From: Magnetovibrio sp. PR-2
GTDB lineage: Bacteria; Pseudomonadota; Alphaproteobacteria; Rhodospirillales; Magnetovibrionaceae
Length of the DNA stretch: 64,000 nucleotides
Direction of reading: 5' to 3'
NCBI RefSeq assembly: GCF_036689815.1
Contig: NZ_JBAHUR010000005.1
Location: 47,501-111,500 of the forward strand
In this document: in pieces, positions 36,667-44,098 of the stretch
Numbering within the stretch: the first letter of the stretch is position 1
Layout of the letters: every line of letters begins with the position of its first letter
Translations under genes and position numbers: made by a program
Notes under the pieces: generated by a model
The model's input: the letters and a program-made list of their open reading frames with translations, nothing else
What the model was told of the DNA's origin: nothing
The model's database searches: none

Positions 36667-36691
36667 AGAACAGAGCAACCGGAGAACCCGA

Positions 36692-36895
36692 ATGTACGTG
36701 GTCAAATTCCCGAATGGCGAATACCAATATCACAGGAGACCAACCCGAACCCAGTACGAGTCCCGAATGGCTCGAGGACCCGACCTGAATCAGGCCCGCG
36801 TGTTCACCACACGTACAGCCGCCAAGAACAGCGATGGTATCCGCGAGCAGGGCGTTCCGGTCGAGATCGAAATCAAGGAGAAAGTATCATGCTGA
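36692..36895 (+). CDS. Small phage protein, unknown
   Basis: 67 residues, basic, with a YxxF/PNGEYQYHRR start and a KxxVxVEIEIKEK end that suggest a small beta fold. Good ribosome binding site (GGAG). Its stop overlaps the next start. First of four close-packed genes. Confidence 0.65.
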   Translation: MYVVKFPNGEYQYHRRPTRTQYESRMARGPDLNQARVFTTRTAAKNSDGIREQGVPVEIEIKEKVSC

Positions 36896-36993
36896 CCGTG
36901 TTGTCCCTGACCATGCTGACCCTGTCCGTGATCTGCGCGTTGACCGAGCTGGGTCGATCCGTCTGGTTCACGATCAAGGAGTACGCACAGTGA
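36889..36993 (+). CDS. 34-residue membrane peptide
   Basis: Short frame with an AAGGAG ribosome binding site eight bases upstream. It is nearly all one hydrophobic segment (MLTVLSLTMLTLSVICALTE) and then a short charged tail. Both ends overlap neighbours (ATGCTGA and GTGA), so translation looks coupled through the run. Possibly a small holin-like or accessory membrane peptide. Confidence 0.55.
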   Translation: MLTVLSLTMLTLSVICALTELGRSVWFTIKEYAQ

Positions 36994-37454
36994 CATTACC
37001 TCGTACAGCCACCCAACCGGACCGTCCCTATGACAGGACCGAAGTCTTGAACCGGTCCGAGGAAATGGCGCATCGGATGGACCCGACCTATGAACGGTTA
37101 CAGTCGGGCTTTCTGTCCCCGTTGATCGAACGCACCTATGCGATATTGCTGTCCACGTACACGATCTGCCCCCTGGAATGGGTCGAGGTGAAAGACGACC
37201 TGTTCGAATCCGAAACCTGTGGAGTCCATTATCAGGTGTGGGACAACCAGACGTTCCCCCCAACCGGACCCAATGGGGCACGTTATCTGACCCCACCCGC
37301 GCCGGGATGGTGCGCAAGCGGTAATGAGATCGAATGCACCCTACACGAGACCCAGGCCCAGGCCATGGCGGTGTGCGAGGCGGACTGGCACAAGCGTATC
37401 CTTCCGGCCCTGAAAACGACCGGGACCCGACCTGAATCCGTGGAGACCAGATAG
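36990..37454 (+). CDS. Phage protein of unknown function
   Basis: 154 residues from a GTG at 36990 that overlaps the preceding stop and follows AAGGAG. The open frame extends further upstream but there overlaps two other genes. The product is mixed and soluble, with four or five cysteines. No family recognised. Confidence 0.65.
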   Translation: MTLPRTATQPDRPYDRTEVLNRSEEMAHRMDPTYERLQSGFLSPLIERTYAILLSTYTICPLEWVEVKDDLFESETCGVHYQVWDNQTFPPTGPNGARYLTPPAPGWCASGNEIECTLHETQAQAMAVCEADWHKRILPALKTTGTRPESVETR

Positions 37455-37456
37455 AA

Positions 37457-37816
37457 ATGGAACTGAACATAGATTTCGCAAACACTGATTCAAACTGGGC
37501 AGAAGCGAAGGAATGGGAAACCTGGATCAACCAAGACAAGGGAGGTTCTCACGAAGAACCAAATTGGTCATTTGATTGCAGCTTCAAACTCGATTTTGAT
37601 GGCCCAATCTTGTCGTTCTCATCCCGGTTTTATCCGCCCGCTCGACATTACGGTGATGGCTGGGACGGGTCTGTAACTGTGTATCACAAGGATGAGGTCC
37701 TAGCCGTAACAGAGTTTCAAGCAGAGACGCTAAACGGTCTTGTTGAAATGGTTGAAACGCATTGCCGTGACTATGAGCGCAAGGTGGTTGCCGCCATTAA
37801 AGATTACGTTAGCTAA
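37457..37816 (+). CDS. Phage protein of unknown function
   Basis: 119 residues, acidic, Trp-rich (EWETWIN, NWSFDCSF, DGWDGSV). Two bases separate it from the preceding stop. It resembles small phage proteins of undefined role and has no membrane segment. Confidence 0.65.
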   Translation: MELNIDFANTDSNWAEAKEWETWINQDKGGSHEEPNWSFDCSFKLDFDGPILSFSSRFYPPARHYGDGWDGSVTVYHKDEVLAVTEFQAETLNGLVEMVETHCRDYERKVVAAIKDYVS

Positions 37817-37925
37817 GAAACCAACCCGATCAAAGGACGTGCCCGGTCGATGTTCTCAGAGATGTTGCAGTTCCCCAATACCCAATAGCCGATATGGGAG
37901 ACCGTGGACTCAATTTGTCCATAAC

Positions 37926-38348
37926 CTAATCACATTTTCCGCGTTTAATCGTTAGGGTGTTTATGTCAAAGTCAGTAAACGTTTTGTCTACCGGAAAATA
38001 ATGAATTCCATGCACCACGCTATCGATATAATAACCGATTAAGTCGCTATACTCATCATGGTACTGTTGAATATAGAAGGGGATCAAACCAGCTCCTCTT
38101 GAGAGATTGTTTTCTATATACCCCTGTCCCAGTTTTATTCGTGAATTGGGTATCATTTTGTCGTTGTCAAACACTCCCCAAATCAAGTCGGTTCGACGGT
38201 TTGGTAAAATTATTTTGTATTTTTCAGTTGTGTTGCGGCCTGTCCATGGGTCTTTATAGCTGGTAGTGCACTCGATCACCTCTCCATGTGAGGGAGAGGC
38301 AATTAGGGTAAGAGCAAGGGCAAGTAATATATTTTTTACTCGAAACAT
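37926..38348 (-). CDS. Exported protein, probable moron
   Basis: 140 residues from the ATG at 38348; an upstream ATG at 38378 has AGGATG before it and is also possible. A signal peptide (FRVKNILLALALTLIASPSHG) precedes a soluble domain with two cysteines near the ends. The gene is clearly lower in G+C than the phage genes around it and lies opposite to them. That is typical of a lysogeny-expressed cargo gene. Function unknown. Confidence 0.6.
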   Translation of the reverse strand: MFRVKNILLALALTLIASPSHGEVIECTTSYKDPWTGRNTTEKYKIILPNRRTDLIWGVFDNDKMIPNSRIKLGQGYIENNLSRGAGLIPFYIQQYHDEYSDLIGYYIDSVVHGIHYFPVDKTFTDFDINTLTIKRGKCD

Positions 38349-38525
38349 AACGAATTCCAATCGTTCACTTTTATGCATTGCATCCTAATTTTATAATAGC
38401 TTCACTTTTTAGGTGCAACACCAGGGCGTGGACTCAACTTGTCCATCCTGATCGGTGTCCGCCCTAGTCGATGTTGCAGCCCATGACGTGACCATGTTGG
38501 GCCCACCCTGAATCCATGTTGATCT

Positions 38526-38615
38526 CAGGTTCACATCCAGGTTCACATCCAGGTTCACATCCAGGTTCACATCCAGGTTCACATCCAGGTTCACATCCAG
38601 GTTCACATCCAGGTT
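38526..38615. repeat. 12-bp minisatellite
   Basis: CAGGTTCACATC is repeated seven times without change, followed by a partial eighth copy. Because 12 is a multiple of three, it keeps frames open on both strands, which explains the Gly-Ser-His-Pro and Leu-Asp-Val-Asn peptides that appear there. Confidence 0.9.
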
Positions 38616-39134
38616 TGCTTGATTCGACAGCGAAAATGACCAAGGGCAAACTCGTCCCATTTCGGCCCTATTCCACTGACGATGCCAAGTTGATTTCGTC
38701 AGCGAGCCCGAAAAGATCAATGATTTCAAAGTGTTGAAAATCCATGGATCAGGCTAGGCTCAGAACAGGCTCAAAAATCGTTCACCCGCGTTGCATCCGG
38801 GTGGGCATCCGGTGGGGTCCCTTGGACCCCCCATGGGGGGGATTCTTCGCGCCGGAATCCTTTACTTGGCAAATATCGCGGCGGAAAATTTTTGGCACTA
38901 ATCGAGGTCATGATGGCCCCATTCTGTGTCCCACAACACACCCCACAGCCCCCCACAGCGCCCCCATGATGGACCCGCCCTGCGCAACCCCACTCTGATC
39001 CCCACCATGATCCAGTATGGGCCTCGCTGAACGCTCGGTCAGTTCGTTCCCCCGGTCATCATCCCACAGCACCCCGACATCATCCTGTACGCATCCTGGT
39101 CCCGATCCTGGACACCCATTTCGGTGTACCCGCG

Positions 39135-39140
39135 TAAATA
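39135..39140 (+). promoter_or_regulatory. TAAATA late-type promoter before a terminator
   Basis: CGCGTAAATACCAG. A predicted start at 39146 and the terminator at 39215-39257 would bound an RNA of about 110 bases with no reading frame. Confidence 0.5.
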
Positions 39141-39145
39141 CCAGT

Positions 39146-39257
39146 GTTGAGTTTACATCATCAACGAATCTCCTCGAACCGGTCTTGGCATAGCGCCGTT
39201 TCGAATGGCATGGACCCCTGATCAGTTTGTCAGTTTTCTGATCAGGGGTTCTTTTTT
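39146..39257 (+). ncRNA. Candidate phage late small RNA
   Basis: Bounded by the TAAATA element upstream and a strong intrinsic terminator downstream, with no likely coding frame. It is a prediction from signals only; no family or target is known. Confidence 0.35.
39215..39257 (+). terminator. Intrinsic terminator
   Basis: CCCCTGATCA and TGATCAGGGG form a perfect 10-bp stem around a 14-base loop, followed by TTCTTTTTT. Confidence 0.85.
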
Positions 39258-39297
39258 GTCCAGACCGAACCTGTGCACGATTCCGAGCTTGTCCCGG

Positions 39298-39303
39298 TAA
39301 GTA
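39298..39303 (+). promoter_or_regulatory. TAAGTA variant element
   Basis: CGGTAAGTAG, 40 bases after the terminator. The nearest gene downstream begins at 39489, after another TAAATA element. Confidence 0.3.
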
Positions 39304-39454
39304 GTAGAGATCGGTTGCTCATCGATCACTCCCGTGTGTTCGAACCATATGGGATGTACACCTCGGGTGGCTTTGCCATTGTCCCCCGGTACCTTGTCGG
39401 GTCGGCCTTCGGGTCGGCCCGTTTTGGTTCAGTCCGGAAATCATCGTCGATCCG

Positions 39455-39460
39455 TAAATA
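39455..39460 (+). promoter_or_regulatory. TAAATA late promoter with ribosome-site hairpin, head module
   Basis: CCGTAAATACCTCT. TACCTCT (39459-39465) pairs with AGAGGTA (39477-39483), which contains the ribosome binding site GAGAGG of the gene at 39489. The predicted start, 39466, lies directly after the left arm, so promoter-born RNA cannot form this hairpin and read-through RNA can. Confidence 0.7.
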
Positions 39461-39488
39461 CCTCTAGCCGCTAATGAGAGGTAACGAG

Positions 39489-39782
39489 ATGGCCTTGAAC
39501 AATTCTTTCACTTTCACCGCCGCTGGGGAGACCAGTGACCCGATTGGGGTTCGATCCACATCGATCCCGATGACCATTCACGGGGCTGGTCCGACCTGGA
39601 CGGCTGGATCAACCACGGTCCGGATCGAAGCCAGTACCGATTTGACCGATTGGGTACCGCTGATGGACGCCGACGATCTGTTTCAGGAATCCTATTCCGG
39701 GACACTTTCTGGTTCGCACATTCGCGCCCGCGTACTCACGCTCAACCCTGGTGATCAGATCACGATCACCTTTAGCCGTTAA
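39489..39782 (+). CDS. Small putative virion protein
   Basis: 97 residues from the ATG at 39489 (GAGAGG upstream). All-beta character (ITIHGAG, TTVRIEASTDLTDWVPL, DQITITFSR). First gene of the rightward virion module. A head-decoration or fibre-like protein is plausible but not shown. Confidence 0.6.
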   Translation: MALNNSFTFTAAGETSDPIGVRSTSIPMTIHGAGPTWTAGSTTVRIEASTDLTDWVPLMDADDLFQESYSGTLSGSHIRARVLTLNPGDQITITFSR

Positions 39783-39793
39783 GGGGGTCGATC

Positions 39794-40009
39794 ATGTGTG
39801 GTAATCCGTTTTCCCCTCCTAAGCCGCCCGCACCGCCCCCGGTTCCCGATCCGGATACTGCGATCCGCGAACGCGAGGCCAAGGCCAAATCCGAAGCATT
39901 GACCGAGCGTAATAAGCGCGGCAAGTCCATTGCTGGTTCCCAGACCATCAATCAGAAGACTGGTTTTTTGGGCGTGGCTGATCTCCTCGGGGGGTCGCCG
40001 AAAGTCTAA
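39794..40009 (+). CDS. Small Pro-rich protein preceding portal
   Basis: 71 residues: MCGNPFSPPKPPAPPPVPDP, then a charged helix and a C-terminal LLGG segment. Small Pro-rich proteins in this place are common in podoviruses. Its stop overlaps the portal start (TAATGG). Confidence 0.65.
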   Translation: MCGNPFSPPKPPAPPPVPDPDTAIREREAKAKSEALTERNKRGKSIAGSQTINQKTGFLGVADLLGGSPKV

Positions 40010-41508
40010 TGGATAATGATCTTCTCAAACAACGCTGGTCCGAGGCCAAGACTCGTCGGGACGAATGGTTTTCCGAGATCGACGAGTCATTCCTGTACAC
40101 GTACCCGGAACTATCCGTGTACCGGGAAGAGGGACAATTGCCGGTCGAGGATGTGTTATTCGATTCCACACCGGCTGATGCTGTGTCCACCTTGGTCAGC
40201 AACGTACTCAATTATGGGATTCCGATTTCATCTCAGTGGGCCAAGGTCCAACCGGGCGAGATCATGCGCTCCCAGGGCGTCCCCGGTGATGTCGAGATCA
40301 TGCTGGACCATCTCAACCGGTCTTTGTTTGACGAGTTGAACCGGTCCAACTTCTATGTCGCGGCTGGTGATGCCATTCGCAACGCTGTGGTTTGCGGTAC
40401 CGGTGCGATGTCTGTCCGGCTTGAGCGCGACAACACGTTGCGGTTCACCTCTATCCCGATCAAGAACCTGTACGTGTTGGAGTCCCCGTCCGGTGTGCTG
40501 GATACCTTCTTTATCCAGAAGCGTGTCCGCGTTCACACCCTGGTTGATCAATACGAGAATCTGCCCAAATGGCTGAACGACTTGGCTCGGGACAAACCCG
40601 ATCAACGTGTATCCGTGTTGGAGGTGAGCTTGCCCACTCCGGACGGGTACGATCATCAATTCCTGCTCGAAAAGGACATGCATGTTCTCGAACAGCACAC
40701 ACGGGAATTCCCCTACATTCTGGGGTTCCGTTGGGAACGGATCGACGGCGAAGCCTGGGGCACAAGCCCGGTCCGGCACGCGTTGAACGACATCCGTGTA
40801 CTCAACAAGATGGTCGAGAACCAATTGAAAGCTTCCGACTTTGCCGCGTTCGGTGCGTGGTACGGCGATGATGAGCTGATCGCCGAGAATGGAATCACTC
40901 CGGGCTCGTACAATGTGACCCAGGGTACGATTCATCCTATTTCGTTTCCCGGAAACTTCGCAATAACCGAAAAAACGATTGGGTCGTATCAGAACCGAAT
41001 TCGTCGTCAACTGCTTGACGTCCAACTTCCCCCGGTAGACACCAATCGGGATCGGATCACCTCGACCGAGATTCAGGTCCGTCAAGGTGAATTCTTGCGC
41101 CGGATCGGTCCCGCCGCGTTGCGGCTTGAGCGAGAGTTTTTCCGTCCCGCTGTGAAGCTGGCCTTGGACTTGCTGATCGGGGTCGGGGTCCTACCGGACG
41201 TCCGCGTTGACGGCAAGGCGTTCCACATCGATGTCCAATCAGTCATCCGAAAGGGACACGTACTCGAACAGGTCGATAACTCGCTCCGGACCCTGTCGAT
41301 GTTGGCCCCGTTCGGTCAGATCGCGTTCCAGGGGATCGATTTGCAGGGGTGGATCAATTGGGTTTTGAAGGAAACCGATTTTCCGGCTGAGTTCATCCAA
41401 CCCGCTCAGGACGACAACCCGGATCAGATCACCACGATCATGAACATGCTGATGCAACAACAGGGCGTCTCGGGTGGACCGGCACAGCCCCCACCGGTTG
41501 AGCCGTAA
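40009..41508 (+). CDS. Portal protein (T7 gp8-like head-tail connector)
   Basis: 499 residues. Family features of podoviral portals are visible: an N-terminal DEWFSEIDESFLYTYPE block, VLFDSTPADAVSTLVSNVLN, the GTGAMSV segment with YVLESPSGVLDTFFIQ, and the late TSTEIQVRQGEFLRRIGPAALRLEREF region. It forms the dodecameric ring through which DNA enters and leaves the capsid. The stop codon TAA is itself part of a TAAATA element. Confidence 0.9.
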   Translation: MDNDLLKQRWSEAKTRRDEWFSEIDESFLYTYPELSVYREEGQLPVEDVLFDSTPADAVSTLVSNVLNYGIPISSQWAKVQPGEIMRSQGVPGDVEIMLDHLNRSLFDELNRSNFYVAAGDAIRNAVVCGTGAMSVRLERDNTLRFTSIPIKNLYVLESPSGVLDTFFIQKRVRVHTLVDQYENLPKWLNDLARDKPDQRVSVLEVSLPTPDGYDHQFLLEKDMHVLEQHTREFPYILGFRWERIDGEAWGTSPVRHALNDIRVLNKMVENQLKASDFAAFGAWYGDDELIAENGITPGSYNVTQGTIHPISFPGNFAITEKTIGSYQNRIRRQLLDVQLPPVDTNRDRITSTEIQVRQGEFLRRIGPAALRLEREFFRPAVKLALDLLIGVGVLPDVRVDGKAFHIDVQSVIRKGHVLEQVDNSLRTLSMLAPFGQIAFQGIDLQGWINWVLKETDFPAEFIQPAQDDNPDQITTIMNMLMQQQGVSGGPAQPPPVEP

Positions 41509-41511
41509 ATA
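41506..41511 (+). promoter_or_regulatory. TAAATA late-type promoter overlapping the portal stop
   Basis: GCCGTAAATAAACC. The predicted start is 41517, giving a leader of 39 bases that is rich in A and C with no obvious ribosome binding site. It would serve the scaffold operon. Confidence 0.5.
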
Positions 41512-41555
41512 AACCTGAACGCGAAACCAAACCCAAACCAGATCAGATCAAATCA

Positions 41556-41813
41556 ATGTCCGACACCTATTCGAAAAGGTTGACCCGTAAAGCGGTCACC
41601 ACATCCCAGTCCAGTAATGATCTCGTGCGAGCTTACGCCAGTGTGTTTGATACACCCGCTGGTGAACAGGTCATGCTTGATCTGCTTACCCAACTCAACC
41701 ACCCCAAGATCGACAACACCGCACCGGACCCGACCGCGATAGCGATCCGTCACGGACGTCGCGAGATCGTCGAGTACATCCTGAAAAAGGTCGATAAATC
41801 CGAGGAGCTTTAA
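41556..41813 (+). CDS. Bbp19-like phage protein
   Basis: 85 residues. YASVFDTPAGEQVMLDLLTQL and AIAIRHGRREIVEYILKKV match the pattern of small Bbp19-type proteins found beside portal genes in podoviruses. Function unknown. Two bases before the next gene. Confidence 0.7.
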   Translation: MSDTYSKRLTRKAVTTSQSSNDLVRAYASVFDTPAGEQVMLDLLTQLNHPKIDNTAPDPTAIAIRHGRREIVEYILKKVDKSEEL

Positions 41814-41815
41814 TC

Positions 41816-42109
41816 ATGGCTGCAAAACCAAAAACCAAAACCCCGGCCAAGACCAAACCGGTCGAGCCCCAAACCGATACCCCAGTCCAAGAACAAGAAC
41901 CGGCCCGGCCCAAGACCCCGACCAAACTGGAAAAGCTTGCGGCTGACCTACACGGGTTGATGGCTGAGCAGAAGATCGCTGTGCAACGGGCGGAAGACGC
42001 AAACGCGTCCCTGATTAAAGCACGGTCGGAAGTCACCCGATTGGATCAAGCCGTGAAACGCGGACAGACGATCTTGCTCGAACAAGTACGCCAAGGAGAA
42101 CCGAAATGA
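41816..42109 (+). CDS. Small helical phage protein
   Basis: 97 residues: a Lys/Pro/Thr-rich, disordered first half and a predicted coiled coil (LEKLAADLHGLMAEQKIAVQ). Overlaps the scaffold start by four bases. It may be a capsid-assembly helper. Confidence 0.6.
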   Translation: MAAKPKTKTPAKTKPVEPQTDTPVQEQEPARPKTPTKLEKLAADLHGLMAEQKIAVQRAEDANASLIKARSEVTRLDQAVKRGQTILLEQVRQGEPK

Positions 42110-42996
42110 CCGAAACCACCACGACCGATACCCAGACCCCAGAACACAAACAAGAACAAGCACCGGCCACGACCCAGGACGACACCGGGCTGGCCGGTAT
42201 GATTTCTGATCCGGGCCCGTCCCAGGACCAGACCCAAACCGATACAACTGTCACCGATACAACTGTCACCGAAACGACTGACACCACGATGGACGTCAGC
42301 ATGGGTGAACTTGATATCGCGGCGGTTCCTGAAAAGTTCATCGACAAGGATACCGGCACGTTGAAGATCAACGAACTGGTTGACTCGTATAAGAACGCCG
42401 AGTCCGAACTGGGAAAAGCCCGCCGCAACCCCCAGGGTGAAGTCCCCGACTCGTATGATTTCGAGTCCACGTTTGACGAGATCAACGCCCGGATGGATCA
42501 AGACGGAACCGGGTTCAAGATGGAACTGTTGGGCGAACAAGAACGTGCGGAATGGCAAGATACGTTCCGCGATCTCAATCTGCCCCAGGACACCGTCAAC
42601 GTGTTGCTGAACAAGTACGCGGATCGTGTCACTCAAATGATGGCCTCTATGGGTCCGCACGTCGATGCCCAACACGAAATCGGCACGCTCCAACGTGAAT
42701 GGGGACCCGAAGCGAAAAACCGCGCCGATCAGGTGGTTGACTTCGCCCGCACGTTACCGCCCGAGGTTTTCAACATGCCCCTCAAGAGCACGGCTGAGGG
42801 AATGAAGTTTTTGGAAACCGTCATGGCTACGAAGCGCGGACCGGGTGACGGTCCGGTCGATGCTGGTGCGGCCAACCCGACCGATATCAAGGCGGAAATT
42901 CAAACTCTCATGGACGACCCCGCGTACTGGACCGATACGGATCGCGGTCGTCAACTCCAATCCAAAGTCCAAAAACTATCTGCCCGGATCAGCTAA
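42106..42996 (+). CDS. Capsid scaffolding protein
   Basis: 296 residues, strongly acidic, with a low-complexity Thr/Gln/Asp-rich N-terminal third and helical remainder, directly before the major capsid gene. Position and composition are those of T7 gp9-like scaffolds. TVPEKFIDKDTGTLKINELV-type sequence (near 75-95) is common in this family. A 15-base repeat (GATACAACTGTCACC, twice) underlies part of the Thr-rich segment. Confidence 0.82.
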   Translation: MTETTTTDTQTPEHKQEQAPATTQDDTGLAGMISDPGPSQDQTQTDTTVTDTTVTETTDTTMDVSMGELDIAAVPEKFIDKDTGTLKINELVDSYKNAESELGKARRNPQGEVPDSYDFESTFDEINARMDQDGTGFKMELLGEQERAEWQDTFRDLNLPQDTVNVLLNKYADRVTQMMASMGPHVDAQHEIGTLQREWGPEAKNRADQVVDFARTLPPEVFNMPLKSTAEGMKFLETVMATKRGPGDGPVDAGAANPTDIKAEIQTLMDDPAYWTDTDRGRQLQSKVQKLSARIS

Positions 42997-43020
42997 TCCG
43001 GATCACCTGACACCCGTTTC

Positions 43021-43063
43021 GGGGCTCTTCCGTAAATACTTTTAGAACGACAAGAAGAGCCCC
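43021..43063 (+). promoter_or_regulatory. TAAATA late promoter inside a 10-bp inverted repeat, major capsid leader
   Basis: GGGGCTCTTC (43021-43030) and GAAGAGCCCC (43054-43063) are exact inverted repeats and enclose TAAATA (43033-43038). The predicted start, 43044, falls between the arms, so only read-through RNA would form the hairpin. The capsid leader is then about 130 bases and carries AGGAGG at 43160. Confidence 0.7.
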
Positions 43064-43172
43064 GCCAAACGAGGCCCAATCCCGCTCGGGACCCCTCCTA
43101 CTACGCGGCTTAACTCGCAACCGGTCGTCATAGCCAACGCGATTTAACCCGACAACATAGGAGGTATCCCCG

Positions 43173-44009
43173 ATGTCGAATACCGTTGATCAATCCTTCA
43201 TTACTCAGTTCCAATCCGAAGTCGTACACACGTTCCAACAGAACGGCTCAAAACTTCGCGACACCGTCTTTTACAAACCGAATGTGACCGGCTCCAGTGT
43301 GGAGTTCCCGGTCCTGGGTCAATCTGGTTCCCAAAAGAACCGTTCCCGACACGCCGATCTGGTCCCTCAGAACATCGGTCACAGCAACGCGACCGCACAG
43401 ATGGACAACTACGAAGCCATCGAACTCGTCGATGCCCTTGACGAATTCAAGACCAACATTGCGGTCCGTCAGGCGTACTCCAAATCAATTGTCCGACAAC
43501 TCGGTCGTGATATGGACAACATCATCATCGAAGCCGCGATTAATGGCGCGGGCCTGACCACGGGTGCTGCCGCTGCTTTTGACTTGGCGATGATGACCGA
43601 GATCAAAGCCATGGCCGGATCGAACGACTGGGACGAGGGCGACGATGACCGCTGGCTCGTTGTGACCCCGACCGTGATGAAACAACTCGACTCTCTCGAG
43701 CAGTTCATCAGCGCGGATTACGGCACATCCGACGCGGCACGAGCCGCACGTTACCCGAAACTTTACGGGTTCAACGTTGTGGAAAGTTCCCGTCTGGAAG
43801 ACGCCACCTTGTTCCAGACCACGGGTGGTCAGCACACCTGTCTGGCCTACCACAAGAACGCGCTTGGCCTGGGTACGGCACGCGACATCAACATTGTTGG
43901 TCCGGAACGGGTCCCGATGAAAAACGCGTGGTCCGTGATCGGCGAAATGTCCGCCGGTGGCACTGCGATCCTCTCGACCGGTGTGATCACGGTAGACGTG
44001 ACCATCTAA
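43173..44009 (+). CDS. Major capsid protein
   Basis: 278 residues, follows AGGAGG. Sequence fits an HK97-fold podoviral capsid: TVFYKPNVTGSSVEFPVLGQ, NATAQMDNYEAIELVDALDE and WLVVTPTVMKQLDS, with a C-terminal beta region. It follows the scaffold gene and is followed by a terminator, as expected for the most abundant transcript. Confidence 0.9.
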   Translation: MSNTVDQSFITQFQSEVVHTFQQNGSKLRDTVFYKPNVTGSSVEFPVLGQSGSQKNRSRHADLVPQNIGHSNATAQMDNYEAIELVDALDEFKTNIAVRQAYSKSIVRQLGRDMDNIIIEAAINGAGLTTGAAAAFDLAMMTEIKAMAGSNDWDEGDDDRWLVVTPTVMKQLDSLEQFISADYGTSDAARAARYPKLYGFNVVESSRLEDATLFQTTGGQHTCLAYHKNALGLGTARDINIVGPERVPMKNAWSVIGEMSAGGTAILSTGVITVDVTI

Positions 44010-44033
44010 GCGGTCTGAGCACATCAAGCTGAT

Positions 44034-44064
44034 AGGGCGGTCTTCGGACCGCCCTTTCCTTTTG
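44034..44064 (+). terminator. Intrinsic terminator after major capsid gene
   Basis: AGGGCGGTC-TTCG-GACCGCCCT with a UUCG tetraloop, followed by TTCCTTTT. It separates the capsid unit from the tail unit, which has its own TAAATA element 16 bases on. Confidence 0.85.
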
Positions 44065-44070
44065 GATCGG

Positions 44071-44076
44071 TAAATA
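44071..44076 (+). promoter_or_regulatory. TAAATA late promoter with ribosome-site hairpin, tail module
   Basis: TCGGTAAATACCTCT. CCTCT (44077-44081) pairs with AGAGG (44086-44090), the ribosome binding site of the gene at 44099. The predicted start is 44082, one base after the left arm. Confidence 0.7.
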
Positions 44077-44098
44077 CCTCTAAAGAGAGGAACCGTCG

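Larger units (their letters stand above)
38349..39488. other. 1.1-kb region without a convincing gene
   Basis: It contains a 12-base minisatellite, a TAAATA promoter followed by a terminator (possible small RNA), a TAAGTA element and, at the right end, the promoter of the virion module. Open frames here arise from the repeat or are Pro/Gly-rich with no start signals. Confidence 0.55.

Noticed and set aside
38409-38737. Open frames on both strands with repeated tetrapeptides
   Set aside because: They exist because a 12-base repeat keeps all frames open; no start signal or protein-like flank.
38744-38998. 84-codon plus-strand frame with Pro-rich end
   Set aside because: No ribosome site, unusual composition, and no coupling to a neighbour.
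39330-39375. tRNA-like GTTCGAACC in a phage spacer
   Set aside because: The flanking bases do not pair as a T arm and no acceptor or anticodon arm can be drawn.
40228-41085. 285-codon minus-strand frame
   Set aside because: It is antisense to the portal gene and keeps open only through codon bias of that gene.
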